From the NCBI RefSeq assembly GCF_014197615.1, contig NZ_JACIFY010000004.1, positions 62,001 through 126,000 of the forward strand: 64,000 nucleotides of DNA, written 5' to 3'. This DNA comes from Rhizobium esperanzae. Its GTDB lineage: Bacteria > Pseudomonadota > Alphaproteobacteria > Rhizobiales > Rhizobiaceae. Under the pieces are notes generated by a model that saw only the letters and a program-made list of their open reading frames with translations, ran no database searches and had not been told where the DNA came from. Below, piece after piece: positions 24,422-34,875 of this stretch (positions are counted from its first letter, which is position 1; each line of letters opens with the position of its first letter). The position numbers and the translations under genes were made by a program.

Positions 24422-25037
24422 TATTATTACACGCGTGCGGAGACCCCTTTCGAGGAAGCCGTCTTACGGCTTCGAAGACGTATCCACCCAGTTACCTAGC
24501 CAGTCCTCCTTCTGACCGGACCATTTGCCCGAAGCAGCGCCATAAGCATCGGCCCAATCGCAAACTCGCCGTTCTCAGTGCGTCGCGCCAAATCCCGCAG
24601 ATACGGCAGGATAGTCGCTCCGGTCCATCAAGGATTCGCTTCGCTCCATCCTCACCATGCTCGACCTGCGGCCTGCGCGTGGTTCTGGGCGGCCCATGAC
24701 TGACCTCCCGCGAAGGCTGACGGTTAATATCAAAGTTGTTGAAGCACAAAAGGGCGCGAACGGCGAAACGATCTGGTATCTCGCAGCGATCTTTGTCCAG
24801 AACCACGGAAGCGTGGAAAAGACACTTGCCCACAAAAGCAGGCTACCGGCGGCTGCGCTACGGAGAGAGAAATCGGGAGAGATGGGGTGCAGGCTTTGAC
24901 CGGCTGATTAACAGCACCGGGCCCAATTGAAGCTCAACTGCCCATGCAAGCGGAGGGTCGAACCAGCGGAACTTCGGTATAGATTCAGAGATTGGGATAA
25001 AACCAGGACTTTCATGCGACGCAAGTCCTTGAAAGAA
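24422..25037. other. Right end of the island, mostly non-coding
   Basis: Apart from repC remnant B at its left end, this roughly 600-bp stretch has no gene I can support. Open frames of 60-80 codons on both strands lack recognisable domains. The right attachment repeat begins at 25038. Confidence 0.4.
24496..24612 (-). pseudogene. repC C-terminal remnant B
   Basis: The minus strand reads YLRDLARRTENGEF, AIGPMLMALLRANGPVRRR and a TAG stop, again the last segment of RepC. The sequence just upstream (MDRSDYPAVSAG in the next frame) looks like the preceding ILxRSxxISSAGG part after a frameshift. It differs clearly from remnant A, so the two are separate repC tails, not a recent duplication. Confidence 0.7.
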
Positions 25038-25038
25038 A

Positions 25039-25115
25039 TGGTACGGTTGGGGGGTCTCGAACCTCCGACCTCAGGTGCCACAAACCTGCGCTCTAACCAA
25101 CTGAGCTACAACCGC
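25039..25115 (-). tRNA. tRNA-His (anticodon GTG)
   Basis: Folds as a standard cloverleaf: 7-bp acceptor stem GCGGTTG/CAACCGT, D-loop AGCTCAGTTGGTTAGAGC, anticodon stem CAGGT/ACCTG with loop TTGTGGC, T-arm with GGTTCGAGACC, and encoded CCA. The acceptor begins with a G1-T72 wobble pair and has A73, without the extra G-1 found in most tRNA-His, which is the known alphaproteobacterial variant. Its 3' end is the integration site of the adjoining island. Confidence 0.97.
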
Positions 25116-25195
25116 ATATGTCACGCTTGGCGCGACGGGGGTCACATACGAGGACTTGGCGATGAATTCAAGCCCCATTCCTCGTCAATATACAA

Positions 25196-25222
25196 AAAGG
25201 CTGGACGCGAGGTCCAGCCTTT
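25196..25222 (-). terminator. Terminator of the phasin gene
   Basis: Eleven-bp perfect stem AAAGGCTGGAC / GTCCAGCCTTT with a 5-nt loop; the minus strand continues as TTTTTGTATATT. It begins 22 nt after the phasin stop codon. Confidence 0.88.
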
Positions 25223-25244
25223 CGTCACTCACGGGTAAGACCGA

Positions 25245-25694
25245 TCAGGCCTTCTTGAAGGAAGCCATGGCCTTTTCGGCGGCGTCCTTGGAGGGCTTTG
25301 CGAGCTTTTCGGCAACCTGCTTGGTGGTTTCCTGGATCGACTTCGCCTGTTCGACGGCGAGTTCGGCCTGCTTGCGCAGGAAAGAGGTCTGCAGCTCGAA
25401 GAATTCAGCCGGTGACTTGACGCCGAGCAGCGCTTCCAGGTGCGACAGCGAGCTTTCGGCATTGACGCGCAGGACGTCGATTGCCTTGAGGCCGAGCTCG
25501 ACGCTGCCGGCCTGTGCCGTCTGGACGGTGGCTTCGAGGGTCTTGCCGGCTTCTTCGCCAGCGGTCTTCAGCTTGGCATAGGCGTCTTTCGACTGCTGGG
25601 CGCCCTTTTCGGCGAAATCACGGAAGGATTCCGCGAACTTGGACGGGTCGAAAGAAGCGATTGAAAAAACGTCATCGGTCTTTATGGTAGCCAT
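25245..25694 (-). CDS. Phasin (PHB granule-associated protein)
   Basis: 149 aa. The phasin family pattern is clear: SFDPSKFAESFRDFAEKGAQQSKDAYAKLK, then long amphipathic helices (SLSHLEALLGVKSPAEFFELQTSFLRKQAELAVEQAKSIQETTKQVAEKL) and an Ala/Lys-rich tail. Phasins coat polyhydroxybutyrate granules and set their number and size. The start at MATIKTDD follows AAAGGA; the 34 upstream in-frame residues are rejected because they would be translated through the promoter. Regulation is suggested by palindromic sites over the promoter, and transcription ends at a strong terminator. Confidence 0.9.
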   Translation of the reverse strand: MATIKTDDVFSIASFDPSKFAESFRDFAEKGAQQSKDAYAKLKTAGEEAGKTLEATVQTAQAGSVELGLKAIDVLRVNAESSLSHLEALLGVKSPAEFFELQTSFLRKQAELAVEQAKSIQETTKQVAEKLAKPSKDAAEKAMASFKKA

Positions 25695-25748
25695 GGGTCG
25701 CATCCTTTGGGCTGAGGCAGTCACTGCCTGCATAGTTGGGATGCAGCT

Positions 25749-25777
25749 TATATAGGACATTTCATTGTGCATTGCAA
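25749..25777 (-). promoter_or_regulatory. Phasin promoter
   Basis: Minus-strand -35 TTGCAA (25772-25777) and -10 TATATA (25749-25754) with exact 17-bp spacing, about 55 nt ahead of the start codon. The -35 lies inside the left operator site. Confidence 0.7.
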
Positions 25778-25799
25778 CAATTATTGTGCGACGCACAAT
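25765..25799. promoter_or_regulatory. Paired TTGTGC/GCACAA operator over the phasin promoter
   Basis: A perfect palindrome ATTGTGCG-A-CGCACAAT (25783-25799) sits beside an imperfect copy TTGTGCATTGCAACAA (25765-25780) that covers the -35. The TGC/GCA-rich design resembles binding sites of PhaR/AniA repressors, which leave phasin promoters when PHB accumulates. Inferred, not proven. Confidence 0.55.
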
Positions 25800-25907
25800 C
25801 CGTTAACCTTGCCGGCCGAAAACACCCTGCTCTTCTAGACCCGCATGCGCCCCGCAGTTATTAATAAGCCGTTAATTTAAGAAGGCCGACAGCCACAAGG
25901 TTCGATC

Positions 25908-28900
25908 ATGCCCGCAGTCCAATATCCGTTCATCGATATCGCCGTGCATGCACGGGTGCGGGAACGCTTTTCGCGCGGCGAGGCGATGGTGCTGTTTTCA
26001 TCCGATCTTGCCCGCCTGCTCTGGGCGAACGGCGCAGGCGCCGAGCTTTTCGGCCATTCGGCCGTCTATGACCTGCTCGATCAGGGCGCCGACCGCACCG
26101 ACATCACCTTCCGCCAGTTGGAAACGGCCGCGCGCCAGCTGAGCGATATCGGTGACAGCAGAAGCCTGATGATCCGTGTCGCCAAGGGCTTTCAGCGCGT
26201 GCAGGTGCAGGCGGCAGCCGAACTGATCCGTCTTTCCCAGGGCGAAAAGGCCATCCTGTTCTCGGTGCCGGTCTCGGCAAAGCCGCTCGCCGCCGGCGCT
26301 TCGGCGGCCCAGATGCTGCAGGGGCTCGACGATCCCGACACGCATATGGCGGTCATCGGCGCCAATGGCGAAGTCATCGCCGCCTCGCCGGGCTTTGCCT
26401 CGCTCGGGATTTCCGAGCAGACCGCAAAGACCTTGATCAATCTTGCCGGCGCCCATCCCGACCGGCTGGTCAAGCGCCCCGTCGCCACCGGCAGAGGCAA
26501 TCTTCCGGCAGCCGTCGGCAAGCTCAGCGACGAGCCGGCGCTCAATCTGCTCTTTGCGGTGGAGACCGCGATCGGCCATCTCGACGCGACCGATACGCCC
26601 GCACTCGACGTGGTCGATACGCCCGCACTCGACTCGGTCGATGCGCAGGAAGACAGCGTGCCGCCTGGCGGCGAGCCCGCTGCCGCGGCAGGCTTCACCG
26701 ACATCATCGAGGCGGTATCGGGCATCGAGGAAGTCGAGGAAACGCTCGAGGACATCACAGGCGAAAATGAACAGCCGGCGGAGACGCCAGCTGCATCCGC
26801 TGACGAGGCGGTGGACGCGACCGGTCTCGCCGGGCATGCGGAGCTTGAGAACAACGACAGCGTGATCGACGGCGGCGCGGATGAGACCGACGCGCCTGCC
26901 GCAATCATCGAGGACGAGCCGACGTCCGTCACCGAGACGGTGGAAACGGCGGAGGCGGCGGAACCGCTCGTCGAAGCCAGCGAGAGCCGGATCGAAGCAG
27001 CGCCGGCAGCGATCGCAGAAGAGCCCGCCGCCGCATCCGAAATTGCCGAAGTATCCCCTGCCCCTCAGCTTGCCGCCGAGCCCGGCTTCGTCTTCAGGCC
27101 GAACAGCCGCGCCACGCGCTTCGTCTGGAAGATCGATGCCGAGGGCCGCTTCAACGAGGTCAGCCACGAATTTGCCGAGGCCGTCGGTCCGCATGCCTCC
27201 GACATTATCGGCTCGGCCTTCGGCGATATTGCCGCCCTATTCAACCTCGATCCCGATGGCAAGCTTGCCGAGGCGCTCGCCCGCCGCGACACATGGTCGG
27301 GCAAGACGATCCTCTGGCCGGTCGAAGGCACCAGCCTCGTCGTTCCGGTCGATCTGGCGGCGCTGCCGACCTATACCCGCAATCGCGATTTCGACGGTTT
27401 CCGCGGCTTCGGCGTCGTCCGGCTTTCCGATGCGCAGGAAGATCCGCTGGCGCTCGGCCTGACATTCGGCCCGGATGGCGTCGGCCATGATGCGGAAAGC
27501 CTTGGCTCGCCGGCCGAGACCATTGCCGCGACGGCAGATGAAGTGCCGGCAATGCATGACGAGGCCGCGATCGAACCTGCGCTGACGCAGCAGGTCGACG
27601 ACCAGACACTTGCGGCGACCGAGCCGCAGACGGAGACGGCGCCCGAAGAGATTGCCGCCGAGCAGGCGGCCATCGAGCAGGCGTCCGGCGAGCCGCCGGT
27701 CCAGGAAAGTGTTGCGGAAGACGCTGAAGAGAGTGCCGATTTCCGTGATGTTTCCGAGGGCGAGCCGGCAGCGGAACCGTCGGACGAGCCGCCGGCGCTG
27801 CGCATTTCGGAAACACCCAATCGCCGTTTCTCCGACAAGATCGTTCAGTTGCACAACAGCGGCGCCGCACTGACGGCTGCCGAGCAGGCCAATTTCCGCG
27901 AAATCGCCAGGCGGCTCGAGGCCTTCGGCGCCAGCAAGGACGAACCCGCCGCCACGGCGCCGGCGGAACCGACCGGCGCGGAAATCGCCAGCGTCGAGGA
28001 GGCTTCCGGCCCCGCAGAGGTCGAGGCCGAAACACCCGTTGCCGACGAGGCCGATCTGGCTTCGCGCGAAGAGATCGCGCCGCAGGAGGCAATCTTCGAG
28101 AATGCGGCGGATGCCCAGCGCGACGACGGCGCCGACGCCGAGGGCGACAATGACATAAGCGAGGACGAGGCGACCGAAGGGCTGGAGGAGACGGTCAGTC
28201 AGATCGACGTTCTCACGAGCTTCATCCCGCCCCGCGTCAAGATGACCGACGGGCTTTCGGTGGGAACGGTCGACCAATTGCCTGTCGCGGTGCTGATCCA
28301 TGTCGGCGATGCGCTGCTCCATGCCAATCCGGAATTCATGCGGCTGACCGGCTACACCTCGCTCGACGCATTGCGTGAGGTGGGCGGCATCGAAGCGCTG
28401 CTGCAGCGCCGCGAACTCGAGGAAAAGGCCGCCGGCGCCGGCACGATGATGCTGGTCAAGGCCGACGACAGATTGGTGCCGGTGACGGCGCGGCTGCAAT
28501 CGGTGCGCTGGGAAGACGCCAATGCCCTGATGCTGGCGCTGATGCCGGTGGAAGGCAAGGAAGAGGGCCGCGGCGAAGCAAACCGTTCCGACGGCCGGTC
28601 CGAAGCGCGTCCGGAGCGGATGGTCGAGAAGGTCGCCAAGCTGCAGGTCGAGGTGGAGGAACTGCGTTCGATCCTGGAAACGGCGACCGACGGCGTCGTC
28701 GTCATCGGCACGGAGGGCGACATCCGCTCGATGAACCGGTCGGCCAGCGCGCTTTTCAATTACGACGAGCAGGAGACGCGCGGCAAACCCTTCGTCATGC
28801 TGTTTGCCCATGAGAGCCAGAAGGCCGTGCTCGACTATCTTAACGGCCTTGCCGGCCATGGCGTGGCCAGCGTGCTGAACGACGGGCGCGAAGTGATCGG

Positions 28901-29762
28901 CCGCGAAGCCGCCGGCGGCTTCGTGCCGCTGTTCATGACGATGGGCCAGCTCACCTCCTCCAACGGCTATTGCGCCGTCATCCGCGATATCACCCAATGG
29001 AAGCGCACCGAGGACGAGTTGCGCAACGCCAAGGGTGCGGCCGAAACCGCCAACGCTCACAAGACCGATTTCCTCGCTCGCGTCAGCCATGAGATCCGCA
29101 CGCCGCTCAACGCCATCATCGGCTTTTCCGACATGATGGCCGGCGAACGCTTCGGGCCGATCGGCCATCCGCGTTACATCGAATATGCCAACGACATCGG
29201 CCGTTCCGGCCGGCACGTGCTGGATATCGTCAACGACCTGCTCGACATTTCGAAGATCGAGGCGGGCGAGATGGATCTCGATTTTGCCGCCGTCGGCCTC
29301 AACGAGGCAATCTCCGAGGCCGTGGCGCTGGTGCAGCCGCAGGCGAACGGCCAGCGCGTCATTATCCGCACGGCGCTGTCGCAGGCGGTGCCGGAGGTCG
29401 TGGCGGATCTGCGCTCGATCAAGCAGATCGCCCTCAACATCCTGTCGAACGCCATCCGTTTCACCCCATCGGGCGGACAGATCGTCGTTTCCACCTCCTA
29501 TGAGGCGAATGGCAGCGTCGTGCTGAGGGTGCGCGATACCGGCATCGGCATGACGCGTAGCGAACTTGACCAGGCGATGAAGCCGTTCCGGCAGGTCTCC
29601 TCGACCCAATCGCGCCATCGCGGCGACGGCACCGGGCTCGGCCTGCCGCTGACCAAGGCGATGGTCGATGCCAACCGGGCGGTGTTCTCGATCAATTCGG
29701 CGCCGAACGAGGGCACGCTCGTCGAGATCACCTTCCCGTCGCAGCGGGTGCTCGCAGGCTAA
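25908..29762 (+). CDS. PdhS/DivJ/PleC-like PAS sensor histidine kinase
   Basis: 1284 aa, soluble (no membrane helix seen). The N-terminal region (1-220) is unassigned; long acidic Ala/Glu/Pro-rich low-complexity stretches cover roughly 225-395 and 525-775. Two PAS domains follow (about 785-890, PVAVLIHVGDALLHANPEFM; about 910-1030, ILETATDGVVVIGTEGDIRSM). The HisKA domain has FLARVSHEIRTPLNAIIGFSD with phospho-acceptor His1061, and the HATPase has NILSNAIRFTPSGG, DTGIGM and GTGLGLPL. The ERFGPIG...YIEYANDI segment after the H-box is typical of the PdhS family, which signals through DivK to CtrA in cell-cycle and polarity control. A 24-bp tandem duplication encodes a doubled VDTPALD motif near residue 230. 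Confidence 0.88.
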   Translation: MPAVQYPFIDIAVHARVRERFSRGEAMVLFSSDLARLLWANGAGAELFGHSAVYDLLDQGADRTDITFRQLETAARQLSDIGDSRSLMIRVAKGFQRVQVQAAAELIRLSQGEKAILFSVPVSAKPLAAGASAAQMLQGLDDPDTHMAVIGANGEVIAASPGFASLGISEQTAKTLINLAGAHPDRLVKRPVATGRGNLPAAVGKLSDEPALNLLFAVETAIGHLDATDTPALDVVDTPALDSVDAQEDSVPPGGEPAAAAGFTDIIEAVSGIEEVEETLEDITGENEQPAETPAASADEAVDATGLAGHAELENNDSVIDGGADETDAPAAIIEDEPTSVTETVETAEAAEPLVEASESRIEAAPAAIAEEPAAASEIAEVSPAPQLAAEPGFVFRPNSRATRFVWKIDAEGRFNEVSHEFAEAVGPHASDIIGSAFGDIAALFNLDPDGKLAEALARRDTWSGKTILWPVEGTSLVVPVDLAALPTYTRNRDFDGFRGFGVVRLSDAQEDPLALGLTFGPDGVGHDAESLGSPAETIAATADEVPAMHDEAAIEPALTQQVDDQTLAATEPQTETAPEEIAAEQAAIEQASGEPPVQESVAEDAEESADFRDVSEGEPAAEPSDEPPALRISETPNRRFSDKIVQLHNSGAALTAAEQANFREIARRLEAFGASKDEPAATAPAEPTGAEIASVEEASGPAEVEAETPVADEADLASREEIAPQEAIFENAADAQRDDGADAEGDNDISEDEATEGLEETVSQIDVLTSFIPPRVKMTDGLSVGTVDQLPVAVLIHVGDALLHANPEFMRLTGYTSLDALREVGGIEALLQRRELEEKAAGAGTMMLVKADDRLVPVTARLQSVRWEDANALMLALMPVEGKEEGRGEANRSDGRSEARPERMVEKVAKLQVEVEELRSILETATDGVVVIGTEGDIRSMNRSASALFNYDEQETRGKPFVMLFAHESQKAVLDYLNGLAGHGVASVLNDGREVIGREAAGGFVPLFMTMGQLTSSNGYCAVIRDITQWKRTEDELRNAKGAAETANAHKTDFLARVSHEIRTPLNAIIGFSDMMAGERFGPIGHPRYIEYANDIGRSGRHVLDIVNDLLDISKIEAGEMDLDFAAVGLNEAISEAVALVQPQANGQRVIIRTALSQAVPEVVADLRSIKQIALNILSNAIRFTPSGGQIVVSTSYEANGSVVLRVRDTGIGMTRSELDQAMKPFRQVSSTQSRHRGDGTGLGLPLTKAMVDANRAVFSINSAPNEGTLVEITFPSQRVLAG

Positions 29763-29790
29763 TACAGCGCCGTCAGCGACATAAAGAAAA

Positions 29791-29807
29791 GGCAGCCCTG
29801 GGCTGCC
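29791..29807. terminator. Small GC hairpin after the kinase gene
   Basis: GGCAGCC / GGCTGCC with a 3-nt loop, 28 nt after the kinase stop. The T-rich flank (TTTTCTTTAT) is on the minus strand, so it fits best as a minus-strand or bidirectional terminator. Confidence 0.4.
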
Positions 29808-29989
29808 TCGAATTGAGTGCTGTTCAACAAGAGCTTAGTCGATCAACATCATGTTGCAAGCCCGAAGGCTTCACGCCGCCTCGTTCATGTGCGGCCGCTA
29901 AGTTACCTTCACCTTTGACAAACCTTTCTTAACGAAAGGTTTCAATGACAAAAGATTGATAGATGGTGAAAGCTTGTAGGGTGGGGCCT

Positions 29990-30019
29990 GACCCGAAAAC
30001 CGGAATCGATTTTCGGGTC
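29990..30019. repeat. Palindromic GACCCGAAAA / TTTTCGGGTC element
   Basis: Ten-bp perfect arms around a 10-nt spacer, just after the acetoacetyl-CoA synthetase stop. Similar CGGAATCGATTTTCGG-containing palindromes are scattered in Rhizobium intergenic regions. It may act as a terminator or be a dispersed repeat. Confidence 0.5.
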
Positions 30020-30026
30020 GGGTATC

Positions 30027-31979
<1,953 letters not shown>

Positions 31980-32153
31980 TCAATCCTCCTCCCCAATGCC
32001 GTTCTTATATCATGCTGCATTGCATTATAAAGTGTGGAACCCGCATCTGAAAAGACGCGTGGCGCCTCTCAGGGGATTTGCATATGCCCGATATTTCCTA
32101 TATCCGCGAACCAGCGCATAAAGGGATGACCGGCTGAATTGCCGGCGGAGATC

Positions 32154-34046
32154 ATGAGCACGTCAAGACATCGCAGGTGGCGCAGGAAGATCGGACCCGT
32201 TTCGCGCTGGCTTCCGGCCTTCGCCCGTCTGTCGACTGTCTTCCTGCTGATTGCGCTTGGGCTTTTCGTGGCGCTGAGGGTCGCCGCTCCCTATCTCATT
32301 TCGACCGGTTTCGTGCGCTCGGGCATCGAGGATGCGCTGTCGAAATGGACGGGCTATCATGCCGAGATCAAGGGCAGCCCGTTGCTGGAATTCTGGCCGA
32401 CGCCGCGCATCACGCTGAACCAGGTCACGATCCGCCAGCCGCGCGAAAGCGGCGACAAGCTGCTCGGCAGCATCGAAAGCCTGTCGGCCGATTTCAGCCT
32501 CATCGATGCGCTGAGAGGCCGCACCAGCTTCCACGAATTCCACCTGGTGCGCCCCAATCTGGCCCTGACGCGCGACGAGAAGGGGCTGATCGACTGGAGT
32601 TATGCCGGCTTGCTCGCGCGCGCGATCAGCGGCGTGCGCACCGAAAACGGCGCTGAGGTGCTCGATCCCGATCTCGATGCCGAGATCGGCGCGGTGACGG
32701 TCGAAGACGGCGCGCTCACGGTGACCGACGTCAAGACCGCCAAGGCCTATCATTTCGACAATGTTACCGCCGATATCGCCTGGCCGCGATTGTCCGGCGC
32801 GATCTCGGCAGTGGTCATCGCCCGCATCAACGGCGAGGACCTGAAGGTCGATTTCGCCTCCCGCCAGCCGCTGCTCGCCTTTGCAGGCAAGAATGCCGAG
32901 ACACGGACGTCGCTGACATCGAACCTTTTGACGGCGCGCTTCCAGGGGATTGCCAGCATTGCCAGCCTTTCGGCCCTGTCCGGCAATATCAGCGCCAGCA
33001 TTCCCGATATGCCCGCACTTCTGGCATGGTCGGGCAAATCGATCCCCGGCATCGGAACGCTGAAAAGCGCCTCGCTGGAATCCGACATCATGTCGTCGGG
33101 CAACGGGCTACGCTTCAACAATCTCAGCCTGTCGCTGAACGAGGCGAGCGCCACCGGTGTGATGGACCTTTTCACCCAGCCCGGCAAACGACCGAAGATC
33201 GGCGGCACGCTCGCCTTCGACCAGATGAACCTCAAGCCGTTCCTCGACGCCTTCGCGCTCAGGCTGGCCGCCGGCGAGGCAGAGGAAATCTCCGCCGGCA
33301 TCAACGGGCCGCTGCAGGTACTCGATGTCGATGTCAGACTTTCGGCGCGGCGCGCGCAGATGGGTCTCTTCGAGCTTTCCGACGTCGGCGCCAGCGTGAT
33401 CGTTGCCGGCGGCGAAGCGAAATTCGACATTGGCGACAGCCGCTTCGAGGGCGGCGAGATGACCGCGCATCTGGAAGCGACCCAGCGCGATTTCGACGGC
33501 GGCGGCAAGCTGCAACTGTCGATCCGCGATGCCGATTTCGCAGCCCTTGCCGAGCGCCTGCGGCTGAAGGGACCGCTGCCGCTTGCGACCGGATCGCTCG
33601 ACCTCGATCTGCAGTCGCCAAAGGCGATCTGGACGACCGGCCTTGCCGACGTTACCGGCCGGCTGCACTTCTGGACGAGGGACGGCACGTTCCCCGGCGT
33701 CGATACCGCGGCATTGAGGACGCTGGCAGCCGGAAAACCGTTCTTTCCGCTGAGCGAGGCAGCCGGCGGCGCCTTCGCTTTCAACCAGCTCAACCTCCAG
33801 GCCGATTTCGCCAATGGCTCCGCCGAGATGCACGATGTCCGTATCGCCGGTCCCTCGGAGACGCTGACGCTTTCGGGCGTCATCACCTATCAGTCGAACG
33901 GGCTGGCGCTTTCGGGATCGCTCGAGGCAACCGATCCGGCCAAAGCGGCCGAGTTGCCGCTTCTGCCGTTCTTCATCGGCGGCTCATGGCCGAACCCGGT
34001 GATCTCGCCGGTTCCGCTGTTCGGCAATACGCCCCACGCGCAATAG
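32154..34046 (+). CDS. AsmA-family protein
   Basis: 630 aa. One N-terminal membrane anchor (about residues 25-45, FARLSTVFLLIALGLFVALRV) is followed by a long, beta-rich periplasmic part starting with the AsmA pattern YHAEIKGSPLLEFWPTPRITLNQVTI and ending with a conserved AsmA-like C-terminus (GLALSGSLEATDPAK...GGSWPNPVISPV). AsmA-like proteins bridge the periplasm and help lipid transport or outer-membrane assembly. The ATG with GGAG five bases upstream is preferred to a TTG five codons earlier. It stands alone and meets potI tail to tail with 7 nt between them. Confidence 0.82.
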   Translation: MSTSRHRRWRRKIGPVSRWLPAFARLSTVFLLIALGLFVALRVAAPYLISTGFVRSGIEDALSKWTGYHAEIKGSPLLEFWPTPRITLNQVTIRQPRESGDKLLGSIESLSADFSLIDALRGRTSFHEFHLVRPNLALTRDEKGLIDWSYAGLLARAISGVRTENGAEVLDPDLDAEIGAVTVEDGALTVTDVKTAKAYHFDNVTADIAWPRLSGAISAVVIARINGEDLKVDFASRQPLLAFAGKNAETRTSLTSNLLTARFQGIASIASLSALSGNISASIPDMPALLAWSGKSIPGIGTLKSASLESDIMSSGNGLRFNNLSLSLNEASATGVMDLFTQPGKRPKIGGTLAFDQMNLKPFLDAFALRLAAGEAEEISAGINGPLQVLDVDVRLSARRAQMGLFELSDVGASVIVAGGEAKFDIGDSRFEGGEMTAHLEATQRDFDGGGKLQLSIRDADFAALAERLRLKGPLPLATGSLDLDLQSPKAIWTTGLADVTGRLHFWTRDGTFPGVDTAALRTLAAGKPFFPLSEAAGGAFAFNQLNLQADFANGSAEMHDVRIAGPSETLTLSGVITYQSNGLALSGSLEATDPAKAAELPLLPFFIGGSWPNPVISPVPLFGNTPHAQ

Positions 34047-34053
34047 AGTTCGT

Positions 34054-34872
34054 TTAAGCGACGGCGGCGGCCGCACGCTCGTCCCGCTCGCGCTGGATTT
34101 CGCGGCGCTTGGTGACGATCGAGGCGCAGATGACGCCGACCGTGACGATGCCGATCAGGATCGTGCAGACCGCATTGATCTCGGGCGTCACGCCGAGGCG
34201 GACCTGGCTGTAGATCCGCATCGGCAGTGTGGTGGCGCCCGGCCCCGAGGTGAAGCTCGCGATCACCAGATCGTCGAGCGACAGGGTGAAGGCAAGGATC
34301 CAGCCCGAGATCACGGCAGGCGCGATGATCGGCAGGGTGATCTCGAAAAAGGTGCGCACCGGCGGCGCGCCGAGATCCTGGGCCGCTTCCTCGATCGACC
34401 GATCGAAGCTCAGCAGACGCGACTGCACGACGACGGCGACGAAGCACATGGTCAGCGTCGTATGCGCCAGCGTGATCGTCCAGAAACCGCGGTCGAAGCC
34501 GATCGCGACGAAAAGCAGCAGCAGCGACAGGCCGGTGATGACGTCAGGCATGACGAGCGGCGCATAGATCATGCCCGAAAACAGCATGCGGCCGCGAAAG
34601 CGGGTATAGCGCACCAGCGTCAGCGCCGCCATCGTGCCGAGGATCGTTGCGAGCGTCGCCGACAGCAGGCCGACGCGGATCGTCACCCAGGCAGCGTCGA
34701 GCAGGCCCTGGTTCGAGAGCAGCGAGACATACCACTTGGTGGAAAAGCCGCCCCAGACGGTGACGAGCTTCGATTCGTTGAAGGAGAAGATCACCAGAAG
34801 CACGATCGGCAGATAGAGGAAGGCAAAGCCGAGCGTGACGGAGACGATGTTGAAACGGGTCCATTTCAGCAT
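34054..34872 (-). CDS. potI: Polyamine ABC transporter permease PotI
   Basis: 272 aa with six membrane helices. The N-terminus LGFAFLYLPIVLLVIFSFNESKLVTVWGGFSTKWYVSLL is typical of PotI/PotC, and the EAA loop is EEAAQDLGAPPVRTFFEITLPIIAPAV. It forms the channel with PotH for putrescine or spermidine. It starts 3 nt after potH and is the last gene of potFGHI. A tail of Arg/Glu-rich residues ends the protein. Polyamine rather than another substrate is inferred from all four components together. Confidence 0.92.
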   Translation of the reverse strand: MLKWTRFNIVSVTLGFAFLYLPIVLLVIFSFNESKLVTVWGGFSTKWYVSLLSNQGLLDAAWVTIRVGLLSATLATILGTMAALTLVRYTRFRGRMLFSGMIYAPLVMPDVITGLSLLLLFVAIGFDRGFWTITLAHTTLTMCFVAVVVQSRLLSFDRSIEEAAQDLGAPPVRTFFEITLPIIAPAVISGWILAFTLSLDDLVIASFTSGPGATTLPMRIYSQVRLGVTPEINAVCTILIGIVTVGVICASIVTKRREIQRERDERAAAAVA

Positions 34873-34875
34873 GGC

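Larger units (their letters stand above)
20511..25083. mobile_element. 4.5-kb genomic island integrated at tRNA-His
   Basis: Bounded by a direct repeat of the last 45-46 nt of tRNA-His. The intact gene is at the right end and the isolated 3' copy at the left, exactly the geometry left by a tyrosine recombinase acting on a tRNA 3' end. The interior is visibly less G+C-rich than the flanks in places (for example 23.8-24.4 kb) and holds four minus-strand genes of unusual type, two repC C-terminal remnants and no complete integrase. I read it as a decayed integrative element that kept cargo genes. Confidence 0.8.

Noticed and set aside
24657..24899. Plus-strand 80-codon frame in the right part of the island.
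   Set aside because: No Shine-Dalgarno sequence, no domain, and the opposite strand holds a repC remnant beside it.
26584..26640. CRISPR-like or regulatory tandem repeat.
   Set aside because: Only two units, in frame inside the kinase gene; it is a coding duplication.
27237..29618. A 793-codon open frame antisense to the PdhS-like kinase.
   Set aside because: High-G+C shadow: the translation is His/Arg/Gly-rich with no domain, and the sense strand has a complete kinase.
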